A DNA stretch of 64,000 nucleotides from Calliopsis andreniformis (lineage: Eukaryota; Arthropoda; Insecta; Hymenoptera; Andrenidae): contig NW_027480438.1 of the NCBI RefSeq assembly GCF_051401765.1, positions 310,001 to 374,000 of the forward strand, read 5' to 3'. Numbering within the stretch: the first letter of the stretch is position 1; each line of letters begins with the position of its first letter. Under the pieces are notes generated by a model, which saw nothing but the letters and a program-made list of their open reading frames with translations, did no database searches and was not told the origin of the DNA. A program made the position numbers and the translations under genes. This document shows, one piece after another, positions 39,231 through 53,452 of the stretch.

Positions 39231-41458
39231 CAACCCTCATCACTCAGTCCTCAATCTTCAATCCTCAATCCTCAAAACTCAATCCTCAATCATCAATCCA
39301 CAATCTTCAAAACTCAATCCTCAATCCTCAATTCTCAATCCTCAATACTCAACCATCAATCCTCAATTCTCAATACTCAATAGAATATCGTGAATTCTCA
39401 GGATTCAATACTCAAACCCCAATCCTCAACCCTCAGCCCTCATTCTCCAGCCTCAATACTCAATCCTCAATCCTCAACCTTCAATCCTCAATACTCAATC
39501 TTCAATCTTCAATCCTCAATCCTCATTATTCAATCCTCATTCCTCAAACCTCCATCCTCAACCCTCAGTCCACATCCTCAATTCTCAATTCTCAATCCTC
39601 AAACCTCAATCCTCAGTCTTCAATCCTCAATTATCAATCCTCAATCTCCAACACTCAATCCACAATCCTCAATCCTCAATCCTCATTCCTCAAACCTCCA
39701 TCCTCAACCCTCAGTCCTCATCCTCAATTCTCAGTTCTCAATCCTCAATCCTCAATCCTCTATCTTCAATCCTCAATTGTCAATCTCGTATCCTAGATCC
39801 TCAATCCCCAATACTCTATCCTTAATCCTCAATATTCAATCCTCTATCCCCAGCCCACAATCTTCAATCCCCAAAGCTCAATAATCAATCCTCAACCCTC
39901 AGTCCTCAATCCTCAATCCTCAATACTCAACCATCAATCCTCAAATCTCAATACTCAATAGAATATTCTGAATACTCAGGATTCAATACTCAAACCTCAA
40001 TCCTCAACCCTCAGCCGTCATCCTCCATCCTCAATCCTCAATCCTAAATCCTCAATCCTCAGTCATCAATCCTCAATCTTCAATACTCAATCCTCAATCT
40101 TCAATCCTCAATCCTCAATCCTCGATCCTCAATCCTCAATACTCAATCATCAATCCTCAATCTCCAACACTCAATCCACAATCCTCAATCCTCAATCCTC
40201 ATTCCTCAAACCTCCATCCACAACCCTCAGTCCTCATCCTCAATTCCGAATCCTCAGTCCTGAATGCTCAATCTTCATCCCTCAGTCCGCAACAATCAAT
40301 TGTCAATCCTCAATCGTCAATAGAATATCCTCAATTTACAGTTTTCAATACTCAAACCCCAATCTTCAAACTTCAAATTTCAATCCACAGACATCAATTC
40401 TCATCACACAACCCTCAACACTCAGTCCTCAATCTTCAATCCGCAGTCCTCAATCCTCAATCCTAGATCCCCAATCCGCAATCCTCAATCCTTAATCCTC
40501 AATCTTCAATCCTCAATAACCAGTCCTCAATCTTCAATCCTCAATGCTCGATCTTCAATCCTCAATCCTCAGTCCTCAATCCTCAATCCTCAATCATCAA
40601 TTCTCAATCCTCAACCGTCAGTCCTCGTCCTCAATCCTCAGCCCTCAATCCTCAATCCTCAAACCTCAATCCTCAACCGTCTGCCCTCGTCCTCAATCCT
40701 CAACCCTCAACCCTCAATCCTCAATCATCAATACTCAATCTCCAATCCTCAATCCACAATCCTCAATCCTCAATATTCAACACACAACCCTCAACCATCA
40801 ATCACCAATATTCAACCATCAATCCTCAATTCTCAATACTCAATAGAATATCCTGAATTCTCATGGTTCACTGCTAAATTCCCAATCTTCAATCTTCAAA
40901 TCTCAATCCACAAACATCAATTCTCATCACTCAACCCTCAACACTCAGTCCTCAATCTTCAATCCTCAATCCTTAATCCTCAATCCTCAATCTTCAATCC
41001 TCCATACTCAATCTTCAATCCTCAATCCTCAATCATGAATCCTCAATCCTCAATCCTCAGTCATCAATCCTCAATCTTCAATACTCAATCCTCAATCCTC
41101 AGTCCTCAATCCTCAATCCTCAATCCTCATTCCTCAAACCTCCATCCTCAGCCCTCAGTCCTCATTCCTCAACCCTCAGTCCTGATCCTCAATTCTCAAT
41201 TCTCAATCATCAATACTCAATCTTCAATCCTCAATACTCAACCATCAATCCTCAATTCTCAATACTCAATAGAATATCCTGAATTCTCAGTATTCAATAC
41301 TCAAACCTCAATCCCCAACCCTCAGCCCTCGTCCTCCATCCTCAATCCTCAATCCTAAATCCTCAATCCTCAGTCATCAATCCTCAATCTTCAATACTCA
41401 ATCGTCAATCTTCAATCCTCAATCCTCAATCCTCGATCCTCAATCCTCAATCCTCAAT
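38425..41458 (+). repeat. 3,034-bp tandem repeat, copy 1
   Basis: Markers 38833, 39141, 39379, 39957, 40319, 40842 and 41268 recur at exactly +3,034 bp (41867 through 44302). The length equals 435 heptamers minus 11, and I count eleven 6-bp words in the unit. The unit contains all marker types A, B', B, E, C and D in that order, so it is the most complete higher-order unit in the window. Confidence 0.87.
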
Positions 41459-44400
41459 CATCAATCCTCAATCTCCAACACTCAATCCACAATCCTCAAT
41501 CCTCAATCCTCATTCCTCAAACCTCCATCCTCAACCCTCAGTCCTCATCCTCAATTCTCAATTCTCAATCCTCAATCCTCAATCCTCAATCTTCAATCCT
41601 CAATAATCAATCTCGTATCCTAGATCCTCAATCCCCAATACTCTATCCTTAATCCTCAATATTCAATCCTCTATCCCCAGTCCACAATCTTCAATCCCCA
41701 AAGCTCAATAATCAATCCTCAACCCTCAGTCCTCAATCCCCAATCCTCAGTCCTCAATCCTCAATCCTCAATACTCAAACCTCAATCCTCAACCGTCAGT
41801 CCTCGTACTCAATCCTCAAACCTCAATCCTCAATCCTCAACCATCAATCCTCAATTCTCAATTCTCAATAGAATATCCTGAATTCTCAGTTTTCAATACT
41901 CAATCCTCAATCTTCAATCTTCAAGTCTCCATCCACAAACATCAATTCTCATCACTCAACCCTAAACACTCAATCCTCAATCCTCAATCCTCAATCTTCA
42001 ATCCTCAATCCTCAATCCTCAATCCTCAATCCTCAATCCTCAATCATCAATCCTCAATCTGCAAAACTCAATCCTCAATCCTCAATCCTCAATCCTCAGT
42101 CCTCAATCATCAATCCTCAATCTTCAATACTTAATCCTCAATCCTCAATCCTCAATACTCAATACTCAATACTCAATAGAATATCCTGAATTCTCAGTTT
42201 TCAATACTCAATCCTCAATCTTCAATCTTCATGTCTCCATCCACAAACATCAATTATCATCACTCAACCCTCATCACTCAGTCCTCAATCTTCAATCCTC
42301 AATCCTCAAAACTCAATCCTCAATCATCAATCCACAATCTTCAAAACTCAATCCTCAATCCTCAATTCTCAATCCTCAATACTCAACCATCAATCCTCAA
42401 TTCTCAATACTCAATAGAATATCGTGAATTCTCAGGATTCAATACTCAAACCCCAATCCTCAACCCTCAGCCCTCATTCTCCAGCCTCAATACTCAATCC
42501 TCAATCCTCAACCTTCAATCCTCAATACTCAATCTTCAATCTTCAATCCTCAATCCTCATTATTCAATCCTCATTCCTCAAACCTCCATCCTCAACCCTC
42601 AGTCCACATCCTCAATTCTCAATTCTCAATCCTCAAACCTCAATCCTCAGTCTTCAATCCTCAATTATCAATCCTCAATCTCCAACACTCAATCCACAAT
42701 CCTCAATCCTCAATCCTCATTCCTCAAACCTCCATCCTCAACCCTCAGTCCTCATCCTCAATTCTCAGTTCTCAATCCTCAATCCTCAATCCTCTATCTT
42801 CAATCCTCAATTGTCAATCTCGTATCCTAGATCCTCAATCCCCAATACTCTATCCTTAATCCTCAATATTCAATCCTCTATCCCCAGCCCACAATCTTCA
42901 ATCCCCAAAGCTCAATAATCAATCCTCAACCCTCAGTCCTCAATCCTCAATCCTCAATACTCAACCATCAATCCTCAAATCTCAATACTCAATAGAATAT
43001 TCTGAATACTCAGGATTCAATACTCAAACCTCAATCCTCAACCCTCAGCCGTCATCCTCCATCCTCAATCCTCAATCCTAAATCCTCAATCCTCAGTCAT
43101 CAATCCTCAATCTTCAATACTCAATCCTCAATCTTCAATCCTCAATCCTCAATCCTCGATCCTCAATCCTCAATACTCAATCATCAATCCTCAATCTCCA
43201 ACACTCAATCCACAATCCTCAATCCTCAATCCTCATTCCTCAAACCTCCATCCACAACCCTCAGTCCTCATCCTCAATTCCGAATCCTCAGTCCTGAATG
43301 CTCAATCTTCATCCCTCAGTCCGCAACAATCAATTGTCAATCCTCAATCGTCAATAGAATATCCTCAATTTACAGTTTTCAATACTCAAACCCCAATCTT
43401 CAAACTTCAAATTTCAATCCACAGACATCAATTCTCATCACACAACCCTCAACACTCAGTCCTCAATCTTCAATCCGCAGTCCTCAATCCTCAATCCTAG
43501 ATCCCCAATCCGCAATCCTCAATCCTTAATCCTCAATCTTCAATCCTCAATAACCAGTCCTCAATCTTCAATCCTCAATGCTCGATCTTCAATCCTCAAT
43601 CCTCAGTCCTCAATCCTCAATCCTCAATCATCAATTCTCAATCCTCAACCGTCAGTCCTCGTCCTCAATCCTCAGCCCTCAATCCTCAATCCTCAAACCT
43701 CAATCCTCAACCGTCTGCCCTCGTCCTCAATCCTCAACCCTCAACCCTCAATCCTCAATCATCAATACTCAATCTCCAATCCTCAATCCACAATCCTCAA
43801 TCCTCAATATTCAACACACAACCCTCAACCATCAATCACCAATATTCAACCATCAATCCTCAATTCTCAATACTCAATAGAATATCCTGAATTCTCATGG
43901 TTCACTGCTAAATTCCCAATCTTCAATCTTCAAATCTCAATCCACAAACATCAATTCTCATCACTCAACCCTCAACACTCAGTCCTCAATCTTCAATCCT
44001 CAATCCTTAATCCTCAATCCTCAATCTTCAATCCTCCATACTCAATCTTCAATCCTCAATCCTCAATCATGAATCCTCAATCCTCAATCCTCAGTCATCA
44101 ATCCTCAATCTTCAATACTCAATCCTCAATCCTCAGTCCTCAATCCTCAATCCTCAATCCTCATTCCTCAAACCTCCATCCTCAGCCCTCAGTCCTCATT
44201 CCTCAACCCTCAGTCCTGATCCTCAATTCTCAATTCTCAATCATCAATACTCAATCTTCAATCCTCAATACTCAACCATCAATCCTCAATTCTCAATACT
44301 CAATAGAATATCCTGAATTCTCAGTATTCAATACTCAAACCTCAATCCCCAACCCTCAGCCCTCGTCCTCCATCCTCAATCCTCAATCCTAAATCCTCAA

Positions 44401-44492
44401 TCCTCAGTCATCAATCCTCAATCTTCAATACTCAATCGTCAATATTCAATCCTCAATCCTCAATCCTCGATCCTCAATCCTCAATCCTCAAT
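41459..44492 (+). repeat. 3,034-bp tandem repeat, copy 2
   Basis: This copy is full length and in exact register with copy 1. Differences are few: ATTATCAATCC near 38420 against ATCATCAATCC near 41455 lies at the copy joint. It runs directly into a third, partial copy. Confidence 0.87.
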
Positions 44493-45190
44493 CATCAATC
44501 CTCAATCTCCAACACTCAATCCACAATCCTCAATCCTCAATCCTCATTCCTCAAACCTCCATCCTCAACCCTCAGTCCTCATCCTCAATTCTCAATTCTC
44601 AATCCTCAATCCTCAATCCTCAATCTTCAATCCTCAATAATCAATCTCGTATCCTAGATCCTCAATCCCCAATACTCTATCCTTAATCCTCAATATTCAA
44701 TACTCTATCCCCAGTCCACAATCTTCAATCCCCAAAGCTCAATAATCAATCCTCAACCCTCAGACCTCAATCCCCAATCCTCAGTCCTCAATCCTCAATC
44801 CTCAATACTCAAACCTCAATCCTCAACCGTCAGTCCTCGTCCTCAATCTGCAAAACTCAATCCTCAATCCTCAATCCTCAATCCTCAGTCCTCAGTCATC
44901 AATCCTCAATCTTCAATACTCAATCCTCAATCCTCAATCCTCAATACTCAATACTCAATACTCAATAGAATATCCTGAATTCTCAGTTTTCAATACTCAA
45001 TCCTCAATCTTCAATCTTCATGTCTCCATCCACAAAAATCAATTATCATCACTCAACCCTCAACACTCAGTCCTCAATCTTCAATCCTCAATCCTCAATA
45101 CTCAATCCTCAATCATCAATCCTCAATCTTCAAAACTCAATCCTCAATCCTCAATTCTCAATCCTCAATACTCAACCATCAATCCTCAAT
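44493..45190 (+). repeat. 3,034-bp tandem repeat, truncated copy 3
   Basis: TCTCGTATCC pairs 44645 with 41611 (offset 3,034). At about 44848, CTCGTCCTCAATC joins CTGCAAAACTC, deleting about 245 bp relative to copy 2, after which marker 44964 pairs with 42175. The copy then fades into the transition zone near 45.19 kb, where CAATTCTCAATCATC replaces the expected marker. Confidence 0.75.
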
Positions 45191-48100
45191 TCTCAATCAT
45201 CAATCCTCAATCTTCAAAACTCAATCCTCAATCCTCAACCATCAATCCTCAATCCTCAACCGTCAGTCCTCGTCCTCAGTCCACAACCCTCAATCCTCAA
45301 TCCTCAATCCTCAATCCTCAATCCTCAATCCTCAATCCTCAATCCTCAATCATCATTCCTCAATCTTCAATACTCAGTCCTCAATCCTCAATCCTCATTA
45401 CTCAACCAACAATCCTCAAATCTCAATACTCAATAGAATATCCTGTATACTCAGGATTCAATACTCAAACCTCAATCCTCAAACCTCAGCCCTCATCGTC
45501 CATCCTCAATCCTCAATCCTATATCCTCAATCCTCAGTCCTCATCCTCCATCCTCAATCCTCAATCCTCAATCCTCAACCTTCAATCCTCAATACTCAAC
45601 ATTCGATCCTCAATCCTCAGTCCTCAATCCTCAAACCTGAGTCCTCAGTCCTCAATCCTCAATCCTCAATCCTCATACCTCAATCCTCAACCGTCAGTCC
45701 TCGTCCTCAATCCTCAACAATGAATCCTCAATCCTCAATATTCAATCATCAATACTCAATCTTCAATCCTCAATACTCAGTCTTCAATCCTCAATCCTCA
45801 ATCCCCAATCCTCAATCCTCAATCGTCAATCGTCAGTCTTCAATCCTCAATACTCAATCTGCAATCCTCAGTCCTCAATCCTCAATCCTGTTTCTTCAAT
45901 ACTCAATACCCAATCCTCAATCTTCAGCCCTCAATCCTCAATCCTCAATCCTCAATCCTCAATCCTCAATTCTCAATCGTCAATCTTCAATCCTCAACCG
46001 TCAGTCCTCGTCCTTAATCCTCAACCCTCAATCCTCAATCCTCAATCTTCAATCATTAATACTCAATCTTCAATCCTCAATTTTCAATCCTAAATCCTCA
46101 ACCCTCAATCCTCAATATTCAACACACAACCATCAACCATCAATTCTCAATACTCAACCATCAATCCTCAATTCTCAATACTCAATAGAATATCCCGAAT
46201 TCTCATGATTCAATACTCAATCCACAATATTCAATAATCAAATCTCAATCCTCAAACATCAATTCTCAACACTCAATCCTCAACACTCGGTCCTCTCTCT
46301 TCAATCCTCCATCCTCAATCCTCTATCCTCAAGCGTCAATCCTCAATCCTCAATCCTCAACCCTCAATCCTCAGTCCTCAAACCTCAATTCCGAATCCTC
46401 AGTCCTCAATCCTCAATCCTCAATCCTCAATCATCAATCCTCAATCTTCAACACTCAATCCTCAATACTCAGTCCTCAATCCTCAATCCTCAATCATCAA
46501 TCCTCAATCTTCAATACTCAATACTCAATCCTCAATCCTCAATCCTCAATACTCAACCATCAATCCTCAATCCTGAATACTCAATAGAATATCCTGAATT
46601 CTCAGTATTCAACACTCAAACCTCAATCCTCAACCCTCAGCCCTCATCCTCCACCCTCAATCCTCAATCCTCAAACCTCAACCTTCAATCCTCAATACTC
46701 AATCTTCGATCCTCAATCCTCAACCCTCAATCCTCATTCCTCAATCCTCAGTCATGAATACTCAATCTGCAATACTCAATCCTCAATCCTCAATCCTCAA
46801 TCCTCAATCCTCAATCCTCAATCCTCATTCCTCAAACCTCATTCCTCAACCCTCAGTCCTCATCCTCAATTCTCAATTCTCAATCATCAATACTCAATCT
46901 TCAATCCTCAATCCACAATCCTCAATCCTCAAGATTCAACACACAACCCTGAACCGTCAATCACCAATATTCAACCATCAATCCTCAATTCTCAATACAC
47001 AATAGAATATCCTGAAATCTCATGGTTCAATGCTAAATCCCCAATCTTCAATCTTCAAATCTCAATCCACAAACATCAATTCTCATCACTCAACCCTCAA
47101 CACTCAGTCCTCAATCTTCAATCCTCAATCCTTAATCCCTCAATCCTCAATCTTCAATCCTCCATACTCAATCTTCAATCCTCAATCCTCAATCATCAAT
47201 CCTCAATCCTCAATCCTCACTCTTCAATCCTCAATAATCAATCTCCTGTCCTAGATCCTCAATCTCCAATACTCTATCCTTAATCCTCAATTTCAATCCC
47301 CTATCCCCAGTCCACATCCTTCAATCCCCAAAGCTCAATAATCAATCCTCAATCCTCAGTCCTCAATCGTCGATCATCAATCCACAATCTTCAATACTCA
47401 ATCCTCAATCCTCAATCCTCAATCCTCAATCCTCAATCATCAATCCTCAATACTCAATCTTCAATCCTCAACCCTCAATCCACAATCCACAATCCTCAAT
47501 CCCCAATCCTCAATACTCAATCCTCAATCCTTAATCCTCAATCCCCAATCCTCAATCTTCAATCCTCAATCCTCAAGCCTCAATCCTCAATCCTCAATCC
47601 TCAATCCTGAATACTCAATCTTCAATCCTCAATACTCAGTCTTCAATCCTCAACCTTCAATCCACAATCCACAATCCTCAATCCTCAATCATCAACCTTC
47701 AATCCTCAATACTCAATCTTCAATCCTCAATCCTCAATCCTGAATCGTCAATCCTCATTCTTCAATCCTCAATACCCAATCCTCAATCCTCAATCCTCAA
47801 TCTTAAGTCATCAGTCCTCAATCCTCAATACTCAATCGTCAATCCTCAGACCTCAATTCTCAATCGTCAATCCTCAGTCCTCAATTCTCAATCTTCAATC
47901 CTCGTTCCTCAAACCTCAATCCTCAATCCTCAATCCTCAATCCTCAATCCTCATTCCCCAAACCTCAATCCTCAACCCTCAGTCCTCATCCTCAATTCAC
48001 AATTATCAATCCTCAATCCTCAATCGTCAATCTTCAAACCTGAATAATCAATCTCCAATCCTAGATCCTCAATCCCCAATCCTCAATCCTTAATCCTCAA

Positions 48101-49180
48101 TCTTCAATCCTCAGTCCCCAGTCCTCAATCTTCAATCCTCAATGCTCAACCCTCAATCCTCAATCCTCAATCCTCAGTCCTCAATCCTCAATCCTCAATC
48201 TTCAATCCTCAATCCTCATTCCTCAATCCCCAATCCTCAATCTTCAATCCTCAATCCTCAATCCTCAAGCCTCAATCCTCAATCCTCAATCTTCAATCCT
48301 GAATACTCAATCTTCAATCCTCAATACTCAATCTTCAATCCTCAACCTTCAATCCACAATCCACAATCCTCAATCCTCAATCATCAACCTTCAATCCTCA
48401 ATACTCAATCTTCAATCCTCAATCCTCAATCCTGAATCGTCAATCCTCATTCTTCAATCCTCAATCCTCAGTCATCAATCCTCAATCCTCAATACTCAAT
48501 CGTCAATCCTCAGTCCTCAATTCTCAATCTTCAATCCTCAACCCTCAATCCCCAATCCACAATTCTCAATCCTCAATCCTCAATTCTCAATCTTCAATCC
48601 TCAATCCTCAATCCTGAATCGTCAATCCTCATTCTTCAATCCTCAATACCAAACCCTCAATCCTCAATCCTCAATCCTCAGTCATCAATCCTCAATCCTC
48701 AATACTCAATCGTCAATCCTCAGTCCTCAATTCTCAATCCTCAATCCTCGTTCCTCAAACCTCAATCCTCTATCTTCAATCCTCAATCCTCAATCCTCAA
48801 TCCCCAATCCTCAATCTTCAATCCTCAATCCTCAATCCTCAAGCCTCAATCCTCAATCCTCAACCCTCAGTCCTCATCCTCAATTCTCAATTCTCAATCC
48901 TCAATCCTCAAACCTCAATCTTCAATCCTCAATACTCAGTCTTCAATCATCAATCCTCAATACTCAATCCTCAATACTCAATCCTCAATCATCAATACTC
49001 AATCCTCAATCATCAACCTTCAATCCTCAATACTCAATCCTCAATCCTCAATCCTCAATCCTCAGTCATCAATCCTCAATCCTCAATACTCAATCGTCAA
49101 CCCTCAGTCCTCAATTCTCAATCTTCAATCCTCAACCCTCAATCCCCAATCCACAATTCTGAATCCTCAATCCTCAATTC
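45190..49180 (+). repeat. Transition zone between two higher-order families
   Basis: Family 1 signatures disappear here and the heptamers become closer to consensus. Only four markers occur (starts 45432, 46184, 46583, 47001), of mixed types. From 47010 to 49189 there is no marker at all, the longest internal marker-free interval in the window. That part holds plain and lightly varied heptamers with signatures of the right-hand family, such as TCTCCAATCCTAGATCC near 48050. No gene or other element is visible. Confidence 0.7.
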
Positions 49181-49189
49181 TCAATACTC
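47010..49189 (+). repeat. Marker-free stretch of near-consensus heptamers
   Basis: No AATAGAATAT-type marker occurs over about 2.18 kb, against one per 0.5 kb in the left domain. Content is CAATCCT and common one-base variants, with repeated sub-phrases such as CAATCGT-CAATCCT-CATTCTT and CAACCTT-CAATCCT-CAATACT. I see no gene or other element in it. Confidence 0.75.
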
Positions 49190-50579
49190 AATAGAATATC
49201 CTGAATTCTCAGCATTCAATACTCAAACCTCAATCCTCAACCCTCAGCCCTCATCCTCCATCCACAATCCTCAATCCTCAAACCTCAATCTTCAATCCTC
49301 AATACTCAATCCTCAACCCTCAATCCTCAATCCTCAATCCTTAGTCCTGAATACTCAATCTTCAATACTCAATCCTCAATCTTCAATCGTCAATCCTCAA
49401 TCCTCAATCTTCAATCCTCCATACTGAATCTTCTATCCTCAATCCTCAATCATCAATCCTCAATCCTCAATCCTCAGTCATCAATCCTCAATCCTCAATC
49501 ATCAATCCTTTGTCCTGAATACTCAATCTTCAATACTCAATCCTCAGTCCTCAAACCTCAATTCTGAATCCGCAATCCTGAATCCGCAATCTTCAGCTCT
49601 CAGTCCTCAACAATCTGTTGTCAATCCTCAATCCTCAATCCCCAATCCTCAACCTTCAATCCTCAATCCTCAATCCTCAAGCCTCAATCCTCAATCCTCA
49701 ATCTTCAATCCTGAATACTCAGTCTTCAATCCTCAATACTCAATCTTCAATCCTCAACCCTCAATCCTCAATCCTCAATCCACAATCCTCAATCCTCAAT
49801 CGCCTACCTTCAATCCTCAATACTCAATCTTCAATCCTCAATCCTCAACCCTGAATCGTCAATCCTCATTCTTCAATCCTCAATACCCAATCCTCAATCC
49901 TCAATCCTCAATCCTCAATCCTCAATACTCAATCTTCAATCCTCAATCCTCAATCCTCATTCCTCAATCCTCAATCCTCAGTCATCAATCCTCAGTCCTC
50001 AATACTCAATCGTCAATCCTCAGTCCTCAATTCTCAATCCTCAATCCTCGTTCCACAAACCTCAATCCTCATTCTTCAATCCTCAATACCCAATCCTCAA
50101 TCTTCAATCCTGAATCCTCAATCTTCAGACCTCAGTCCTCAACAATCAGTTGTCAATTCTCAATCCTCAATACAATATCACCAATTCACAGTTTTCAATA
50201 ATCAATACTCAATCTGCAATCTTCAAATCTCTATGCACAAACATCAATTCTCATCACTGAACCCTCAACACTCAGTCCCCAATCCTCAATCTTCAATCCT
50301 CAATCCTCAATTCTCAATCCTCAATCCTCAACCTTCAATCCTCAATACTCAACCTTCAATCCTCAATCCTCAATCCCCAATCCTCAATCCTCAATCCTCA
50401 ATCGTCAGTCTTCATTCCTCAATACGCAATCTGCAATAATCAGTCCTCAGCCCTCAACCCTCAATCCTCATTCTTCAATCCTCAATACCCAATCCTCAAT
50501 CCTCAACCCTCATTCCTCAATCCTCAAATCTCAATCCTCAATCCTCAATCCTCAATCTTCAATCCTCAATCCTCAATCT

Positions 50580-51590
50580 TCAAACCTCAATCCTCAATCC
50601 TCAATTCTCAATCCTCAATCCTCGGTCCTCTGTCCTCAAACCTCAACCCTCAACCCTCAGCCCTCATCCTCAATCCTCAATCCTCAATCCTCAATCCTCA
50701 ATTTTCAATCCTCAGTACTCAATCTTCAATCCTCAATCCTCAGTCCTCAAACCTCAATTCTGATTCCTCAATCCTGAATCCTCAATCTTCAGCTCTCAGT
50801 CCTCAACAATCAGTTGTCAATCCTCAATCCTCAATCCCCAATCCTCAATCTTCAATCCTCAATACTCAATCTTCAATCCTCAATCCTCAATCCTGAATCG
50901 TCAATCCTCATTCTTCAATCCTCAATACCCAATCCTCCATCCTCAATCCTCAATCCTCAATCCTCAATACTCAATCTTCAATCCTCAATCCTCAATGCTC
51001 AATCCTCAATCCTCAATCCTCAGTCATCAATCCTCAATCCTCAATACTCAATCGTCAATCCTCAGTCCTCAATTCTCAATCCTAAATCCTCGTTCCTCAA
51101 ACCTCAATCCTCAACCCTCAGTCCTCATTCTCAATTCTCAATCCTCACTCCTCAAACCTCAATCTTCAATCCTCAAAACTCAATCCTCAATCCTCAATAC
51201 TCAACCTTCAATCCTCAATTCTCAATACTCAATAGAATATCCTGAATTCTCAGTATTCAATACTCAAACCTCAATCCTCAACCCTCAGCCCTCATCCTCC
51301 ATCCTCAATCCTCAATCCTCAAACCTCAATCTTCAATCCTCAATGCTCAATCTTCGATCCTCAATTCTCAATCCTCAATCCTCAATCCGCAATACTCAAT
51401 CTTCAATCCTCAATACTCAATCTCAATTCTCATTCCTCAAACCTCAATCCTCAACCCTCAGTCCTCATTCTCAATTGTCAACTCTCAATCCTCAATCCTC
51501 AATTCTCAACCTTCAATCCTCAATAGTCGATCTCCAATCCTAGATCCTCAATCCCCAATCCTCAATTGTTAATCCTCAATCTTCAATCCT
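50580..51590 (+). repeat. 1-kb family-2 block duplicated at 56365-57388
   Basis: The offset moves from 5,784 to 5,791 to 5,798 bp as two single-heptamer length differences accumulate: CGGTCC 50623/56407, then 50814/56605, then ATTGTTAATCC 51565/57363. It contains the ACAATCAGTTGT dyad without its usual marker and a type D marker at 51231/57029. Confidence 0.75.
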
Positions 51591-52733
51591 CTATCCCCAG
51601 TCCTCAATCCTCAATACTCAATCTTCAATCCTCAATCCTCAATTCTCAATATTCAACACACAACCATCAACCATCAATTCTCAATACTCAACCATCAATC
51701 CTCAATCCTTAATACTCAATGGAATATCCTGAATTCTCATGATTCAATACTCAATCCACAATATTCAATAATCAAATCTCGATCCTCAAACATCAATTCT
51801 CAACACTCAATCCTCAACACCCGGACCTCTCTCTTCAATCCTCCATCCTCAATCTTCTATCCTCATGAGTCAATCCTCAATCCTCAATCCTCAACCCTCA
51901 ATCCTCAGTCCTCAAACCTCAATTACGAGTCCTCAATCCTGAATGCTCAATCTTCATCCCACAGTCCGCAACAATCAATTGTCAATCCTCAATCCTCAAT
52001 AGATTATCCTCAATTCACAGTTTTCAGTACTCAATCCCCAATCTTCAATCTTCAAATCTCAATCCACAGACATCAATTCTCATCACTCAACCCTCAACAC
52101 TCAGCCCTCAATCTTCAATCCTCAATCCTCAATCCTCAACCTTCAATCCTCCATACTCAATCTTCAATCGTCAGTCTTCAATCCTCAATACTCAATCTTC
52201 AATCCTCAATCCTCAATCCTCAATCCTCAATCCTCAAACCTCATTCTTCAATCCTCAATACCCAATCCCCAATCTTCAATCCCCAATCCTCAATCCTCAA
52301 TTCTCAATCCTCAATCCTCGGTCCTCTGTCCTCAAACCTCAATCCTCTACCCTCAGCCGTCATCCTCAATCCTCAATCCTCAATCCTCAATCCTCAATTT
52401 TCAATCCTCAATACTCAATCTTCAATCCTCAATCCTCAGTCCTCAAACCTCAATTCTGAATCCTTAATCCTGAATCCTCAATCTTCAGCTCTCAGTCCTC
52501 AACAATCTGTTGTCAATCCTCAATCCTCAATCCCCAATTCTCAACCTTCAATCCTCAATCCTCAATCCTCAAGCCTCAATCCTCAATCCTCAATCTTCAA
52601 TCCTGAATACACAGTCTTCAATCCTCAATACTCAATCTTCAATCCTCAACCCTCAATCCTCAATCTACAATCCTCAATCCTCAATCGCCAACCTTCAATC
52701 CTCAATACTCAATCTTCAATCCTCAATCCTCAG

Positions 52734-53452
52734 TCCTGAATCGTCAATCCTCATTCTTCAATCCTCAATACCCAATCCTCAATCCTCAATCCTCAATCCT
52801 CAATCCTCAATACTCAATCTTCAATCCTCAATCCTCAACCCTTATTCCTCAATCCTCAATCCTCAGTCATCAATCCTCAATCCTCAATACTCAATCGTCA
52901 ATCCTCTGTCCTCAATTCTCAATCCTCAATCCTCGTTCCTCAAACCTCAATCCTCAACCCTCAGTCTTCATTCTCAATTCCCAATCCTCAATCCTCAAAC
53001 CTCAATCTTCAATCCTCAATACTCAATCCTCAATCCTCAATACTCAACCATCAATCCTCAATTCTCAATACTCAATTGAATATCCTGAATTCTCAGTATT
53101 CAATACTCAAACCTCAATCCTCAACCCTCAGCCCTCATCCGCCATCCTCAATCCTCAATCCTCAAACCTCAATCTTCAATCCTCAATACTCAATCTTCGA
53201 TCCTCAATTCTCAATCCTCAATCCTCAATCCTCAATCTTCAATCCTGAATACTCAATCTTCAATCCTCAATCCTCAATCCTCAATCGTCAATCCTCAATC
53301 CTCAATCGTCCGTCTTCAATCCTCAATACTCAATCTTCAATCCTCAATCCTCAATCCTCAATCCCCAATCCTCATTCTTCAATCCTCAATACCCAATCCT
53401 CAATCTTCAATCCTCAATCCTCAATCCTCAATTCTCAATCCTCAATCCTCGG
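52734..53452 (+). repeat. 719-bp tandem duplication, copy 1
   Basis: CCTGAATCGTCAATCC at 52735 recurs at 53454, and marker 53074 recurs at 53793, giving an exact 719-bp period (103 heptamers minus 2, with two 6-bp words seen: CATCCG and CATTCT). Both copies share the mutated marker AATTGAATAT, so the duplication is later than that mutation. Confidence 0.9.

Larger units (their letters stand above)
1..45190 (+). repeat. Left domain: marker-rich higher-order repeat family 1
   Basis: This stretch is built from a limited set of 240-660 bp modules separated by a degenerate marker starting AATAGAATAT, about one per 0.5 kb. Family signatures include TCTCGTATCCTAGATCC, CCAATACTCTATCCTTAATC and CCCCAAAGCTCAATAATC, and the CpG-bearing words CAACCGT-CAGTCCT-CGTCCT. 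Modules are shuffled into 2-4 kb blocks that recur elsewhere in the domain with near identity. No gene is present. The right edge is set where the last partial copy of the 3,034-bp repeat fades, near 45.19 kb. Confidence 0.85.
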
